DNA of 64,000 nt from Pseudomonadota bacterium (GTDB lineage: Bacteria > Pseudomonadota > Alphaproteobacteria > Rhizobiales > Xanthobacteraceae), in contig JAEWHP010000044.1 in NCBI GenBank assembly GCA_023387735.1, forward strand, positions 124,001 to 188,000, given 5' to 3'. Within the stretch, counting starts at the first letter, position 1, and every line of letters begins with the position of its first letter. Of this stretch, positions 1 through 8,842 are shown one piece after another. The translations under genes and the position numbers were made by a program. Under the pieces are notes generated by a model. The model did no database searches and was not told the DNA's origin. It saw only the letters and a list, made by a program, of their open reading frames with translations.

Positions 1-2
1 TG

Positions 3-410
3 CCAAAGGGCCTGCCGCAGGCCGGCGATCAGGGCCTCGACAATACAGGGACCTGGGGACGCAAATATTGGGGCGGCGCGATGTTCTGCCTGCTTGCCGA
101 CATCGAAATCCGCAAGCGGACCAACAATCGCCTCGGCCTGCAGGATGCCATGCGCGGCGTGCTCGCGGCCGGCGGCAACCACGAACGGGACTGGTCGATC
201 GATCGCGTTCTCGCAACCGCCGACAAGGCCACAGGTCTCGACGTGCTGACGCGCCTTCACGATGAGATGGGACCAAAGCCCGTGACGCCCGATCTCGCCG
301 CGCTGTGGCGGGATCTCGGCCTGAAGCGGACCGGCGAAGACGTCGAGTTCGACGACACCGCGCCGCTCGCCGCGATCCGCAAGGCCATCACGGCCGCACG
401 CCCGGCATAG
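3..410 (+). CDS. C-terminal fragment of an M61-type (glycyl aminopeptidase-like) protease
   Basis: The frame is open from the window edge to a TAG stop and gives about 135 residues; the start lies outside. The visible part contains GRKYWGGAMFCLLADIEIR followed by a polar helical region. An aromatic-WGGA-hydrophobic helix of this kind is what I expect late in the catalytic half of M61 proteases, but the zinc motif HExxH would lie upstream and cannot be seen. The family call therefore rests on flavour only. The next gene is convergent, with its stop 24 bases away. Confidence 0.55.
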   Translation, partial: PKGLPQAGDQGLDNTGTWGRKYWGGAMFCLLADIEIRKRTNNRLGLQDAMRGVLAAGGNHERDWSIDRVLATADKATGLDVLTRLHDEMGPKPVTPDLAALWRDLGLKRTGEDVEFDDTAPLAAIRKAITAARPA

Positions 411-433
411 AGCGCGCCGCAGCAAGATTATCG

Positions 434-1852
434 TTACGCCGCCGGCACGATCTTCCCGGGATTGAAAATGTTCTGCGGGTCGAGCGCCTGTTTCAGCGCG
501 CGCATGGCGTCGATCGCCTCGGGGCCGAGTTCGGCCTTGAGGTATTTCTGCTTGCCCTGCCCGATGCCGTGCTCGCCGGTGCAGGTGCCACCCATCGCCT
601 GCGCCCGCTCGACGAGGCGATGCATGAATTCCTCGCCGCGCGCCATTTCTTCCTTGTTGTCGACGTCGCAAGCCAGCGAGCAGTGGAAATTGCCGTCACC
701 GACATGGCCGACGATCGGCGACAGCAAATTGAGCCGCTTCAGATCCTCCTCGGTCTCGGTGACGCAATCGGCCAGCCGCGAGATCGGCACGCAGACATCG
801 GTCGCCACCACGCCCGCACCGGGACGCAGCGCCTTGACCGACCAGTAGGCGTCGTGGCGGGCCTGCCAGAGTTTGGTGCGATCTTCCGGCTTGGTGGTCC
901 AGGTGAAATCGCCGCCGCCGCACTCCTTGGCGATCTCGCCGAAATTCTTCGACTGTTCGGCCACTTCGATTTCGCTGCCATGGAATTCCAGCAGCAGCAG
1001 CGGCGTTTCCGGCAAGGTCAGCTTCGAATAGGCATTGCAGGCGCGCACCTGCTCGGCGTTGAGCAGTTCGATCCGCGCCAGCGGAATGCCGGTTTGAATG
1101 GCGAGTATCGTCGCCTGGCAGGCGCCGCGCACAGTTTCGAACGAGCACGCCGCGGCAGCGATCGTCTCGGGAATACCGCGCAACTTGATCGTGAGTTCGG
1201 AGATGATGCCGAGCGTGCCCTCGGCGCCGACGAACAAGTGCGTCAGGTCGTAGCCGGCCGAGGATTTCTTGGCCCGCGTGCCGGTCCTGATGATCTCGCC
1301 GTCGCCGCGCACCACTTTGAGCGCCAGCACGTTGTCGCGCATGGTGCCGTAGCGGACGGCGTTGGTGCCGGAGGCCCGCGTCGAGGTCATGCCGCCGAGC
1401 GACGCGTCGGCGCCGGGATCGATCGGGAAGAACAGGCCCTGGTCGCGCAGGTGCTCGTTCAGCGCCTTGCGGGTGACGCCGGGCTGGATCACGCAATCCA
1501 GGTCCTCGGCATGAACTTCGAGAATCCGGTTCATGTCGCGCAGGTCGATGCAGATGCCGCCGGCCGGCGCGTTGACCTGCCCCTCCAGCGAGGTGCCGGT
1601 GCCGAAGGCGATCACCGGAACGGAATGCTTGGCGCAGATCCGCACCACATCCTGGATGTCGGCGGTTTCCTGCGCCATCACCACGGCGTCGGGCGGCTGC
1701 GTCTGCAACCACGTGGTGGTATGGGCGTGCTGCTCACGCACCGCCTGCGAGGTGATCAGCCGGTTGCCGAACCGCGCCGCCAGCGCCTCGATTGCGCTTG
1801 CCAGCGCCTGCGGTTCCGGCCGCTTCAAATTGCCCGATATCGTCGTCGCCAC
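434..1852 (-). CDS. FAD-binding oxidase of the D-lactate/glycolate dehydrogenase family
   Basis: About 472 residues. It probably oxidises a 2-hydroxy acid (D-lactate-like) using FAD and passes electrons to the respiratory chain or a cytochrome. The PCMH-type FAD domain shows GTGTSLEGQVNAPAGG and the glycine-rich FFPIDPGADASLGGM. The C-terminal FAD-oxidase domain shows VGHVGDGNFH and the family signature TCTGEHGIGQGKQKYL near the end. I chose the GTG at 1852 because GGGAGG precedes it by six bases. The longer frame from 1954 would run over the divergent thioesterase start and adds unlike sequence. Exact substrate unknown. Confidence 0.88.
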   Translation of the reverse strand: MATTISGNLKRPEPQALASAIEALAARFGNRLITSQAVREQHAHTTTWLQTQPPDAVVMAQETADIQDVVRICAKHSVPVIAFGTGTSLEGQVNAPAGGICIDLRDMNRILEVHAEDLDCVIQPGVTRKALNEHLRDQGLFFPIDPGADASLGGMTSTRASGTNAVRYGTMRDNVLALKVVRGDGEIIRTGTRAKKSSAGYDLTHLFVGAEGTLGIISELTIKLRGIPETIAAAACSFETVRGACQATILAIQTGIPLARIELLNAEQVRACNAYSKLTLPETPLLLLEFHGSEIEVAEQSKNFGEIAKECGGGDFTWTTKPEDRTKLWQARHDAYWSVKALRPGAGVVATDVCVPISRLADCVTETEEDLKRLNLLSPIVGHVGDGNFHCSLACDVDNKEEMARGEEFMHRLVERAQAMGGTCTGEHGIGQGKQKYLKAELGPEAIDAMRALKQALDPQNIFNPGKIVPAA

Positions 1853-1931
1853 GCCCAATCCTCCCGCCTTTGAGCCGACCGTGGCAAAGGTTATACAGGG
1901 GGTCAAGAGACCCGGAAAAACAAAGGGATGG

Positions 1932-2459
1932 ATGATGACGAGCGTTGCCGCCACCGAGACGGATTTGAAGGATATGCCGCTGCCTCCGGCCCCGTTCCTG
2001 TCCTCGGTGATGCAGATCGAACCGCAATGGATCGACTATAACGGCCATCTCAACATGGCCTACTACAACGTCATGATGGACCGCGCGATCGACGAGATGT
2101 GGGTGCATCTCGGGATCGGCCCGGCCTACCTCAGGGAGCGCCACGGCTCGACCTTCACCGCCGAAGCCCATGTTCGCTATTTGCGCGAAATTCACCTCGG
2201 CGATCCCGTTCAGATTTCGGTCTATCTGTTGGGTACCGATGAGAAGCGGCTGCATACGTTCGAGGAACTGCGCCACGCCACCGAAGGCTGGATCTCCGCC
2301 ACCTCGGAGAACATGACGCTCCACATGGACATGAAGCAGCGGAAGGTAGCTCCCTTCCCGCCTGACATCCGCGCCCGGATCCGCGCAGTGGTGGATTCGC
2401 ATGCGGCGGTGCCGCGGCCCGAGGGCACCGGTCGCAAGGTTGCGATGCCCGTGAAATAG
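1932..2459 (+). CDS. Hotdog-fold acyl-CoA thioesterase (4HBT type)
   Basis: About 175 residues. It likely hydrolyses an acyl-CoA thioester in the cytoplasm. The N-terminal hotdog signature IDYNGHLNMAYYNVMMDRA has the D-x-N-G-H-x-N pattern of 4-hydroxybenzoyl-CoA-thioesterase-like enzymes, in which the Asp is catalytic. A long central helix and an EAHVRYLREIHLGD strand follow. Two ATGs sit in tandem at 1932 and 1935 after AAAGGGATGG. It is divergent from the FAD oxidase with only about 80 bases between, so the two may share a promoter region. Related enzymes include betainyl-CoA thioesterases; the substrate cannot be told here. Confidence 0.85.
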   Translation: MMTSVAATETDLKDMPLPPAPFLSSVMQIEPQWIDYNGHLNMAYYNVMMDRAIDEMWVHLGIGPAYLRERHGSTFTAEAHVRYLREIHLGDPVQISVYLLGTDEKRLHTFEELRHATEGWISATSENMTLHMDMKQRKVAPFPPDIRARIRAVVDSHAAVPRPEGTGRKVAMPVK

Positions 2460-2467
2460 CAACGCCT

Positions 2468-3997
2468 TCAGGCCGGTAGCCCGGCTTCCTGCAGCGCGCC
2501 GACAACCAGATCGCATTGCTGCGGCGGCAGCGGCGGCATGCCGCGCTGCACTTCCGACACCGTGAGATCAGGATAGTGCTGCCGCAGCGCGCCAAGGCTG
2601 CGGCGGGCCTGCGGTCCCTGCCCTGCGAGAACATAGGACGGGCACATGGTTCGATGCACCCAGCTTGCCGAGGGATGTTCGGCGAGCCCGAGCTCCTGCC
2701 AATGCGCACCTTCAGCATATTGGCCGGCCGTGAAATAGGCGCAGCCGATCCCGACCATGCTGTTGAAGGCCAGCGGATCGTGCGGCGCGAGGTCAAGCGC
2801 GATCTTGAAGCGTTCGATCGCCGACTGCGGATCGCCCTTGTAGACGTCGATCCACCCGCTGCGGCTCCAGGCCCACGCCGATCCGCCGTCGAGGGTGAGC
2901 GCCTTGCGGGTAACGAGATCGGCGGCGTCGAACTCCCTGAGCAGGGTCAGCGCGTTGCCGAGCACGGCGAGCACCGTGGCGTCGTTGCACAGCGCCCTCG
3001 CTCGGTGCGCCAGTTCGAGGCTTCGCGCCCGTTCCTGCTGCGGCTCATGCGTGAAGTGATAGACCACACGCTGGACATGCGCCCAGGCCGCCAGTGCGAT
3101 CGCGAGCGGGTGGTCCGGGTCGCGATCCATCGCGCGTCCGAGCAGTTCGAGGGCGCGGGCATTGCCGTTGGCATCGAGCGAGATGACTCCCGGCATCGCA
3201 CGCAGCGCGAGGTCGTTCGCGCCGAGGCAACTCGCCGGTTTGCGCAGTGCATGTTCGATCTCGGCCAGCCGCAGGCATGGCTGCAGTGCCGCCGCGATCC
3301 TGACCGCGAGGTGTTCGGCCGTCGCGTCTTCATCGCGCAGGATGCCGTCGGAGCGGTGTGCCCAGAGCTGGCGGCCGGTTTCAGTGTCGATCAACCTGAT
3401 GCTGAGGTGCGCCTGCGCGCCCGATCCCCTGACCGCGCCGGCCAGATGATAGCGCGCCGCGCCCGTCCGGGTCGCGACCGAGACCCCAGCCCTGGTTAGT
3501 GCAGTAAGGAGATCATCGGCGATGTCGGCCGCGACCGCGAGATTCTCAACCGCCGCCTCGATCCGCCCGAAGGCGACCGCCGGCCGGTCCTGCGCCGACA
3601 CGAACAGCGAGGGCATCGCGCCGAGCGCAGCCGTGACCACCGCCTGCCGCTTCAGCGTCTGCGACGGCGTTTCGCCGTAGCGGCGGCGATAGGCGATCGA
3701 GAAACGGCCGCAATGGGGAAAGCCGCAGCGCAACGCGACGTCCATCACTTTGACCCCGGGTGCGCCCTGCAGAAGTTCGCGACGCGCGGCATCGAAGCCG
3801 ATCTCGCGCAGCACGGCACGCGGCGTCTTGCCGACAAAGGCGAGGAATTGCCGCTGCAGCGTCCGGCCGGAAACTCCGGCAATGGCGGCGAGCTCCGCCA
3901 GATGCCAGTCCCGCCCGACATTGGCGCGCATGGCATCCAGCACGCGCCGGACGCCACGCGGCAACGGCGTCGATGAAATCTCCCGGCCGGCAATCAT
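2468..3997 (-). CDS. AraC-family regulator with TPR sensor/effector region
   Basis: 509 residues. The N-terminal 120 residues form an AraC-type double helix-turn-helix: LAAIAGVSGRTLQRQF is the first motif and DVALRCGFPHCGRFSIAYRR the second. The middle (about 150-260) resembles the predicted nucleotide-binding-like segment seen with CyaA-type TPR regulators (LSIRLIDTETGRQLWAHR). The C-terminal half consists of TPR helices with SAIERFKIALDLAPHDP as the clearest unit. The order is unusual because most AraC regulators carry the HTH at the C-terminus. GGAG lies about ten bases before the ATG. It diverges from the methyltransferase at 4161, a plausible target. Confidence 0.87.
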   Translation of the reverse strand: MIAGREISSTPLPRGVRRVLDAMRANVGRDWHLAELAAIAGVSGRTLQRQFLAFVGKTPRAVLREIGFDAARRELLQGAPGVKVMDVALRCGFPHCGRFSIAYRRRYGETPSQTLKRQAVVTAALGAMPSLFVSAQDRPAVAFGRIEAAVENLAVAADIADDLLTALTRAGVSVATRTGAARYHLAGAVRGSGAQAHLSIRLIDTETGRQLWAHRSDGILRDEDATAEHLAVRIAAALQPCLRLAEIEHALRKPASCLGANDLALRAMPGVISLDANGNARALELLGRAMDRDPDHPLAIALAAWAHVQRVVYHFTHEPQQERARSLELAHRARALCNDATVLAVLGNALTLLREFDAADLVTRKALTLDGGSAWAWSRSGWIDVYKGDPQSAIERFKIALDLAPHDPLAFNSMVGIGCAYFTAGQYAEGAHWQELGLAEHPSASWVHRTMCPSYVLAGQGPQARRSLGALRQHYPDLTVSEVQRGMPPLPPQQCDLVVGALQEAGLPA

Positions 3998-4160
3998 CCC
4001 CGCAACTCCAAGGCCACTGCTTTGTAGGTCTCGAATGCGGCGGAAAAGTTCACGATCCGGATAGCCGTGTCGCGAAGTGGATAGGCGCTACGGGGCTTCC
4101 CGGCCTAATCCCGGTCGCGCCAAACCGTCGAATCCACATTTCAAAAAAGGAAAATTGCAA

Positions 4161-5003
4161 ATGGCTACATCCTCCGCCGCCCGGACCCAGCAAGCGGACC
4201 AGGTCGATTTCTCCGCCCTCAAGACCAAACAGCACGGCGCCTGGTCGTCCGGCGACTATGCCGTCGTCGGCACCACGCTGCAGATCGTCGGCGAGGAGTT
4301 GTGCGAGGCCCTCGACATCAGGGCCGGCCAGAAGGTGCTCGACGTCGCCGCCGGCAACGGCAACGTCACCCTCGCCGCGGCCCGCCGCTGGTGCGACGTG
4401 ATTTCCACCGATTACGTTCCGAGCCTGCTCGAGCGCGGCCGCGCACGTGCCGCAGCGGAAGGCCTGTCGGTTCAATTCAAGGAAGCGGATGCGGAGGCAC
4501 TGGACTTCGGCGACGCGACCTTCGATGCGGTCGTTTCGACCTTCGGCGTCATGTTCACGCCGGACCAGGACCGCGCGGCCGCCGAACTGCTGCGCGTCTG
4601 CAAGAGCGGCGGCAAGATCGGGCTCGCCAACTGGACGCCGGAAGGGTTTATCGGGCAATTGTTCAAGACGCTCGGCAAATATCTGCCGCCGCCGGCGGGT
4701 GCGAAATCACCGGCGATGTGGGGCACGCAGGCGCGTATCACCGAGATGTTCGGCGCGTCGGCCGCCTCGATCGACGCCGAGCGGCGGCACTTCACGTTCC
4801 GCTACCGCTCGCCGCTGCACTTTCTCGACGTGTTCAGGAATTACTACGGCCCGACGCTGAAAGCCTTCGCAGCGCTCGATGAAACCAACCAGCGCCGTCT
4901 CGCCGACGATATCCTGGCGCTGATCGCATCGATGAACCGCGCCACTGACGGCACCATGGTGCTGCCGAGCGAGTATCTGGAAATCGTCATCGTCAAGCGC
5001 TGA
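4161..5003 (+). CDS. Class I SAM-dependent methyltransferase
   Basis: 280 residues. It transfers a methyl group from S-adenosylmethionine to an unknown small molecule. Motif I is VLDVAAGNGNVTLAAAR, the acidic residue of motif II follows in VISTDYVPSLLERGR, and the post-motif ADAEALDFGDATFDAVVSTF is typical of the Methyltransf_11/UbiE-like group. The AAAAAAGGAAAA purine run before the ATG at 4161 supports this start over an upstream in-frame ATG at 4077. It is divergent from the AraC-TPR regulator and may be controlled by it (inference). Confidence 0.88.
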   Translation: MATSSAARTQQADQVDFSALKTKQHGAWSSGDYAVVGTTLQIVGEELCEALDIRAGQKVLDVAAGNGNVTLAAARRWCDVISTDYVPSLLERGRARAAAEGLSVQFKEADAEALDFGDATFDAVVSTFGVMFTPDQDRAAAELLRVCKSGGKIGLANWTPEGFIGQLFKTLGKYLPPPAGAKSPAMWGTQARITEMFGASAASIDAERRHFTFRYRSPLHFLDVFRNYYGPTLKAFAALDETNQRRLADDILALIASMNRATDGTMVLPSEYLEIVIVKR

Positions 5004-5012
5004 CGGTCCCCC

Positions 5013-5056
5013 AAAAAAAAGCAGCAGCGACGGCCTGCAACAGGCCGCCGCTGCCG
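5013..5056 (-). terminator. Rho-independent terminator downstream of the DUF1328 gene
   Basis: On the minus strand a 14-bp stem with one G-T pair (arm GCAGCGGCGGCCTG), a three-base loop and a downstream run of eight T follow the stop of the small membrane gene. It lies just past the convergent methyltransferase stop. Confidence 0.85.
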
Positions 5057-5079
5057 CTATCTGCGCGTCAGCGCGCCGG

Positions 5080-5253
5080 CTAGACGTTGCCGCGACCACG
5101 CACCAGTCCGACCACCGCCGAGACCAGGAACAGGATGATGGCGATGAAGAAGATCGCCTTGGCGATTTCGATGGAGACGCCGGCGACACCGCCGAAGCCC
5201 AGAATACCCGCGATCAGCGCGACGACCAGAAACGTTACGACCCAGCTCAGCAT
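5080..5253 (-). CDS. DUF1328 (YtjA-like) small membrane protein
   Basis: 57 residues with two hydrophobic helices: MLSWVVTFLVVALIAGILGF at the N-terminus and AKAIFFIAIILFLVSAVVGL after a glycine-rich turn, ending RGRGNV. This is the typical size and pattern of DUF1328 proteins, inner-membrane proteins of unknown function common in Proteobacteria and often stress-induced. GAGGTCGTGTC precedes the ATG at 5253. Longer frames begin at 5409 or 5446 but add non-conserved sequence. It has its own terminator at 5013-5056, so it is monocistronic. Confidence 0.9.
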   Translation of the reverse strand: MLSWVVTFLVVALIAGILGFGGVAGVSIEIAKAIFFIAIILFLVSAVVGLVRGRGNV

Positions 5254-5542
5254 GACACGACCTCTGTTGTCTGTTGCTCTCCCGATGCCTGCGACCCAGT
5301 CGTCGTGCATCGACTGCAGAAACAATCCGGCCCGGGAACGAAGGTTCCGGGCGACAAAACGCCGAAATTTGTCGATTCCCGTGGAACAAATTCGCCGATT
5401 GGCCGCCAAATCCGGCCTGAAAATGCGCCGGGATAAAACCTGTCAAAACAGCCGGACAGGCCCTATATGGCCCTTAATCCCTGCTATGAAGGCTCCCCTT
5501 TCCGGTCCCGCGGTGCCATCGTGGGCACGAGACGATTCGAGA

Positions 5543-8161
5543 ATGACCGAGCCGAGCAAATTGCCCCATCGCGGCGTCCCCGAGCACCAGCCTGCGGCTG
5601 GCGGCATCGCCGCGCGTGCGCGCGCCGCGGCCGGCCCGCAATATCTCAACGGCCTCAATCCCGAGCAGCGCGACGCGGTCGTGACGCTCGATGGTCCGGT
5701 CCTGGTGCTGGCCGGCGCCGGCACCGGCAAGACCCGCGTGCTGACCACGCGCATCGCGCATATCCTGAGCCAGGGCCGCGCGCGGCCGCATGAGATCCTG
5801 TCGGTGACCTTCACCAACAAGGCGGCGCGCGAGATGAAGCTGCGGCTCGGCCAGATGCTCGGCCAGGCCGTCGAAGGCATGCCTTGGCTCGGCACCTTCC
5901 ACTCGATCGGCGGTCGCATCCTGCGCTTCCACGCCGAACTGGTGCAGCTCAAATCCAATTTCACCGTGCTTGATGTCGACGACCAGGTGCGGCTGCTCAA
6001 GCAGCTCTTGCAGGCCGAGAACATCGACGACAAGCGCTGGCCGGCGCGCATGCTGGCCGGCCTGATCGACGGCTGGAAGAACCGCGGCCTGACGCCTTCG
6101 CAGGTGCCGGCCGGCGAAGCCGCGATATTCGGCAACGGCAAGGGCGGCAAGCTCTATGCGAGCTACCAGGAGCGGCTGAAGATCCTCAACGCCGCCGATT
6201 TCGGCGACCTCCTGCTGGAGAACATCCGGCTGTTCCGCGAAAACCCCGATGTGCTCCGGCAATACCAGAACCGGTTCAAGTTCATCCTGGTCGACGAATA
6301 TCAGGACACCAACGTCGCGCAGTATCTGTGGTTGCGGCTATTGTCGCAGGCGCCGTCGCGGCCGGGCGTGCCGCTCTCGGCGGTAATTCCGGGCGCGATC
6401 GATACGCCCGTCATTCCGGGGCGCATCGAAGATGCGAACCCGGAATCCAGCGCTGATCAGGACTCATTCCCGGATTCCGGGTTCGCACCTGCCGGTGCGC
6501 CCCGGAATGACGCGGTCGCTGCACCCTCTCCGCCCCCCAAGAACATCTGCTGCGTCGGCGACGACGACCAGTCGATCTATGGCTGGCGCGGCGCGGAGGT
6601 CGACAACATCCTGCGCTTCGAGCACGATTTTCCCGGCGCAAAGGTCATCCGCCTCGAACGCAATTACCGCTCCACCGGCCACATCCTCGCCGCCGCCTCG
6701 CACCTGATCGCGCACAATGAGGGCCGGCTGGGCAAGACGCTGCGCACCGAGGATGTCGACGGCGAGAAGGTCACCGTGACCGGCTCCTGGGATTCCGAAG
6801 AGGAAGCTCGCGCCATCGGTGAGGAGATCGAGGAACTGCAGCGCGCCGGCGAGAATCTCAACGAGGTCGCGATTCTGGTGCGGGCCTCGTTCCAGATGCG
6901 CGAGTTCGAAGATCGCTTCGTCACGCTCGGCCTGCCCTATCGCGTGATAGGCGGTCCGCGATTTTATGAGCGCGCCGAAATCCGCGATGCGCTGGCCTAT
7001 CTGCGCGTGATCAATTCGCCCGCCGACGATCTCGCCTTCGAGCGCATCGTCAACGTGCCGAAGCGCGGGCTCGGCGACGCCACCGTGCAGATGCTGCACG
7101 ACCACGCCCGCAAGCGCCGCATTCCGCTGTTCGAGGCCGCGCGTTCCGTGGTCGAGACCGACGAACTGAAGCCGAAGGCGCGGGGGTCGTTGCGCGAACT
7201 CATCCTGCAGTTCGAGCGCTGGCGCGCCCAGCGCGAGGTCACCGCGCATACGGAACTCGCCGAAATCGTGCTCGACGAAAGCGGTTACACCGAGATGTGG
7301 CAGAAGGACCGGTCGGCCGACGCCGCGGGCCGGCTGGACAACCTGAAAGAACTCGTGCGCTCGATGGAGGAGTTCGAGAACCTGCAGGGCTTCCTCGAAC
7401 ACATCTCGCTGGTGATGGACCGCGACGGCGGCGACGCGGACGAGGCGGTGTCGCTGATGACGCTGCACTCGGCCAAGGGACTCGAGTTTGAGAACGTGTT
7501 TCTGCCTGGCTGGGAGGAAGGCGTGTTTCCGAGCAAGCGCACGCTCGACGAACAGGGCAGCGCCGGTCTCGAGGAAGAGCGGCGCCTCGCCCATGTCGGG
7601 CTGACGCGTGCCCGCCGCCGCGCCAAGCTCTACTTCGCCACCAACCGGCGCATCCACGGCACCTGGTCGACCGCGATCCCGTCGCGCTTCCTCGACGAGT
7701 TGCCATCCGCCAATGTCGAGATCACGGAATCGAAAGGCGGCTCCGGCTGGGGCGGCAGCGGCGGCTACGGCCCCTCGCGCTTCGACAACGTCGAGTCGTT
7801 CGGCTCCAGCTACACCACGCCCGGCTGGCAGCGCGCCCAGGCCAACCGCGCGCGCAACCAGGGCGGCCGCGGCGGACAGGATCGCGGCGGCTTCGAGGAA
7901 AGCCAGTCGGCGTTTTCAGGTTCGCGCAGCGATACCTTTGGGGGTGGCTTTTCGCGCAACAAGCGCGGCCCGATGGTGATCGAAGGCGAACTGGTTGCGA
8001 AATCCACCGGCACCGTTTCGGAATTCTCGCTCGACGATCGCGTCTTTCACGACAAATTCGGCTACGGCCACGTGGTGAAGATCGACGGTAACAAGCTGAC
8101 GATCGCCTTCGACAAGGCCGGCGAGAAGAAGGTCGTCGATAGTTTCGTCAAGCGCGCGTAA
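5543..8161 (+). CDS. uvrD: UvrD/PcrA-type ATP-dependent DNA helicase with an in-frame repeat insertion
   Basis: 872 residues; a 3'-5' superfamily 1A helicase for nucleotide excision or mismatch repair and replication-fork upkeep. Visible motifs: Walker A AGAGTGKT (57-64), VTFTNKAAREMK (Ia), GTFHSIGGRIL, FILVDEYQDTN (motif II, about 251), GDDDQSIYGWRGA (motif III, about 339), LERNYRS (IV), VSLMTLHSAKGLEFENVF (V) and RRLAHVGLTRAR (VI). The C-terminus ends in the Tudor-like FGYGHVVKIDGNKLTIAFD. Residues about 290-323, between motifs II and III, are encoded by a copy of the 80-bp palindromic repeat found elsewhere in intergenic DNA; the frame stays open. An in-frame ATG at 5486 is an alternative start; upstream extension to 5087 is unlikely. 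Confidence 0.93.
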   Translation: MTEPSKLPHRGVPEHQPAAGGIAARARAAAGPQYLNGLNPEQRDAVVTLDGPVLVLAGAGTGKTRVLTTRIAHILSQGRARPHEILSVTFTNKAAREMKLRLGQMLGQAVEGMPWLGTFHSIGGRILRFHAELVQLKSNFTVLDVDDQVRLLKQLLQAENIDDKRWPARMLAGLIDGWKNRGLTPSQVPAGEAAIFGNGKGGKLYASYQERLKILNAADFGDLLLENIRLFRENPDVLRQYQNRFKFILVDEYQDTNVAQYLWLRLLSQAPSRPGVPLSAVIPGAIDTPVIPGRIEDANPESSADQDSFPDSGFAPAGAPRNDAVAAPSPPPKNICCVGDDDQSIYGWRGAEVDNILRFEHDFPGAKVIRLERNYRSTGHILAAASHLIAHNEGRLGKTLRTEDVDGEKVTVTGSWDSEEEARAIGEEIEELQRAGENLNEVAILVRASFQMREFEDRFVTLGLPYRVIGGPRFYERAEIRDALAYLRVINSPADDLAFERIVNVPKRGLGDATVQMLHDHARKRRIPLFEAARSVVETDELKPKARGSLRELILQFERWRAQREVTAHTELAEIVLDESGYTEMWQKDRSADAAGRLDNLKELVRSMEEFENLQGFLEHISLVMDRDGGDADEAVSLMTLHSAKGLEFENVFLPGWEEGVFPSKRTLDEQGSAGLEEERRLAHVGLTRARRRAKLYFATNRRIHGTWSTAIPSRFLDELPSANVEITESKGGSGWGGSGGYGPSRFDNVESFGSSYTTPGWQRAQANRARNQGGRGGQDRGGFEESQSAFSGSRSDTFGGGFSRNKRGPMVIEGELVAKSTGTVSEFSLDDRVFHDKFGYGHVVKIDGNKLTIAFDKAGEKKVVDSFVKRA
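6410..6511 (+). repeat. Family-1 palindromic element inside uvrD, translated in frame
   Basis: It begins GTCATTCCGGGGCGCATC and ends GGTGCGCCCCGGAATGAC, the same outer arms as the intergenic copies at 10542, 15518, 27124, 27523, 37512, 45663 and 58308. It is longer than those (102 bases against about 80) because the central palindrome is interrupted. Its length is a multiple of three and it adds about 34 residues. The sequence just before it (from about 6382) is also unusual for a helicase, so the insert may be somewhat larger. Confidence 0.9.
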
Positions 8162-8173
8162 GGCGGCCAGATC

Positions 8174-8722
8174 ATGAGTTCATCGGCATCGGGCTGGAGC
8201 ATCCGCCAGGCACGGCCAGACGAATTTGCGGCGCTGGGCAAGCTGCTGGTTTCGGCCTACGCCGCCCTGCCGGGCATGCCCTCCCCGGAAGAATGGCCGC
8301 CTTACTATGCCATGCTGGAGAACGTCGCCGCGCGCGCGGCCAACCCGGCATTCACGATTTTTGTAGCGGCAGATGACAACGGCAAACTGCTCGGCAGCAT
8401 CGATTACATCGACGATCTGGCGCAGTATGGCGTCGGCAGCGTTGCCACGATCACCAACGCGGCCGGCGTCCGCCTGCTCGCCGTGGACGGCGCGTGCCAG
8501 GGCCGGGGCGTCGGCAAGGGATTGGCCAAGTTCTGCATCGACCACGCCCGGCACACGGGCAAGGCCCGATTAGTTCTGCATACGACCAGGATCATGCAGA
8601 CGGCCTGGACGATGTATGAAGTGCTCGGCTTCGTCCGGTTTCCCGCGATCGACTTTCAGGTGGAGAATGTCGATGTTTTCGGCTTCCGGCTGGAATTCGA
8701 TGGAACGCCCAAAGCGGCATAA
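8174..8722 (+). CDS. GNAT-family N-acetyltransferase
   Basis: 182 residues. It transfers an acetyl group from acetyl-CoA to an unknown amine. Motif A is clear in VRLLAVDGACQGRGVGKGLA (Q-x-x-G-x-G), followed by ARLVLHTTRIMQTAWTMYEV and the YEVLGF motif B. It starts 12 bases after the uvrD stop and is probably co-transcribed with it. Confidence 0.88.
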   Translation: MSSSASGWSIRQARPDEFAALGKLLVSAYAALPGMPSPEEWPPYYAMLENVAARAANPAFTIFVAADDNGKLLGSIDYIDDLAQYGVGSVATITNAAGVRLLAVDGACQGRGVGKGLAKFCIDHARHTGKARLVLHTTRIMQTAWTMYEVLGFVRFPAIDFQVENVDVFGFRLEFDGTPKAA

Positions 8723-8842
8723 TTTTACCCCGCGCGCGATTGAATAAGCGATACCGCATTCCTATCTCCCGGTTCCCGCCCCTCCCCGCGCTGACCCCGG
8801 CCCAAGCGCCACCGTGTCGTTCGCGCCCCCTTTCAGACTGCC

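Noticed and set aside
305..1873. Long plus-strand frame of 522 codons
   Set aside because: It lies antisense to the FAD oxidase, has no ribosome site, and its product is Arg/Gly/Ala-rich without domains; it is a GC-bias shadow. Similar long antisense frames over ligA, recN, ftsZ and murE were rejected for the same reason.
5087..5542. Upstream extension of the UvrD frame
   Set aside because: It overlaps the DUF1328 gene antisense and adds residues unlike any helicase N-terminus.
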